15,747 nt of DNA from assembly GCA_023426275.1 (NCBI GenBank), contig JAFABC010000323.1:1-15747 (forward strand), written 5' to 3'. A model generated the notes under the pieces. The model worked only from the letters and a program-made list of their open reading frames with translations, was not told where the DNA came from and did no database searches. This document shows, one piece after another, positions 15,499-15,747 of this stretch; the stretch's first letter is position 1; each line of letters begins with the position of its first letter. Made by a program: the position numbers and the translations under genes. The DNA is from Pseudomonadota bacterium. GTDB taxonomy: Bacteria; Desulfobacterota; Desulfovibrionia; Desulfovibrionales; Desulfovibrionaceae.

Positions 15499-15509
15499 AG
15501 GCGACGCAT
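15495..15509 (-). other. Possible four-codon leader minicistron before the kinase gene
   Basis: On the minus strand ATG at 15509 begins MRRL followed by TGA (15497-15495), which overlaps the kinase ATG (15498) as ATGA. The purine-rich GGGGAGGGAG abuts this ATG and is better placed for it than for the kinase start. It may be coincidence. Confidence 0.25.
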
Positions 15510-15630
15510 CTCCCTCCCCTTCCCGGCCGCGACGGCCGGGCGAACTCCCGGCGCGATCCGTCACGCCGGACAGGTTGTTACCGGGGTCGCGCGGCCGTGG
15601 CAACGCCCCAAACGGCGGGACGCAGGCCAG

Positions 15631-15679
15631 GATGCCTCCGGCGGCCGGGTGGATGCCCCCCCCCGGACCCCCTCGAAAG
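15631..15679 (+). repeat. Dispersed intergenic repeat, copy 2
   Basis: GATGCCTCCGGCGGCCGGG (15631-15649) is identical to 6806-6824 in copy 1. After a divergent centre, CCCCGGACCCCCTCGAAAG parallels the copy-1 tail. The long hairpin stem of copy 1 is not conserved here; only a short CCGGG...CCCGG pairing remains. It lies in the 249-nt non-coding stretch upstream of the kinase gene, where nothing else is evident apart from the edge hairpin. Confidence 0.6.
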
Positions 15680-15730
15680 TTCTTTGTGCGGCGCGAAGCG
15701 ACGCTGGCGCACCTTGGCGGCGCATTTTTG

Positions 15731-15747
15731 CCCTGGCTTTGCCAGGG
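15731..15747. other. Hairpin at the window edge
   Basis: CCCTGGC (15731-15737) and GCCAGGG (15741-15747) form a perfect 7-bp stem with a TTT loop. Whether a T-run follows on the plus strand lies outside the window. On the minus strand there is none, so it could be a terminator for an unseen plus-strand transcript or part of the neighbouring repeat element. Confidence 0.35.

Overview
The window is GC-rich, densely coded bacterial DNA. It carries a reductive-activator (RACE-type) ferredoxin/ASKHA protein, a TauE/SafE permease, a sigma-54 two-component pair and several receiver-domain proteins. That mix suggests a sulfate-reducing deltaproteobacterium of the Desulfovibrio/Solidesulfovibrio type; this placement is inference from gene content and composition, not from a marker gene. 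No tRNA, rRNA, CRISPR array, transposase or prophage gene was seen.

Layout. (1) 1-2834, minus strand: a RACE-type 2Fe-2S/ASKHA protein whose 3' end overlaps by 11 nt an Rsm22-family methyltransferase-like gene that runs off the left edge. (2) 3110-4835, plus strand: two cell-wall genes, an NlpC/P60 lipoprotein and an L,D-transpeptidase-like exported protein, with an intrinsic-terminator-like hairpin lying between their functional parts. (3) 4822-5595, minus strand: an RNase Z-like metallo-beta-lactamase-fold hydrolase, convergent with the transpeptidase gene. (4) 5706-6779, plus strand: a membrane acyltransferase (family 3), followed by a dispersed-repeat copy and a clear terminator. (5) 6931-9092, minus strand: a compact operon of a small membrane protein, an HD-domain hydrolase (ATGA overlap) and a TPR protein with a degenerate receiver domain. 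(6) 9348-9746, plus strand: a CheY-like single-domain response regulator, divergent from the previous operon. (7) 9916-12377, minus strand: a short atypical response regulator, a TauE/SafE permease and a two-TM protein of unknown function, ending in a strong terminator. (8) 12563-15498, minus strand: a membrane histidine kinase and an NtrC-type sigma-54 activator overlapping by 16 nt, ending in a terminator. The right edge holds a second copy of the dispersed repeat.

The most coherent unit is 9916-15498. The NtrC-type two-component operon lies directly upstream of the receiver/TauE/2-TM operon, and between them is a near-perfect sigma-54 promoter (TTGGCACGGGAGTTGCC, minus strand 12423-12407) with an imperfect inverted repeat upstream that could be the activator's enhancer site. 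This predicts that the kinase senses a periplasmic or membrane signal and switches on a transport module for a small, probably sulfur-containing or carboxylate, anion. The module's short receiver and 2-TM partner are the least understood parts of the window.
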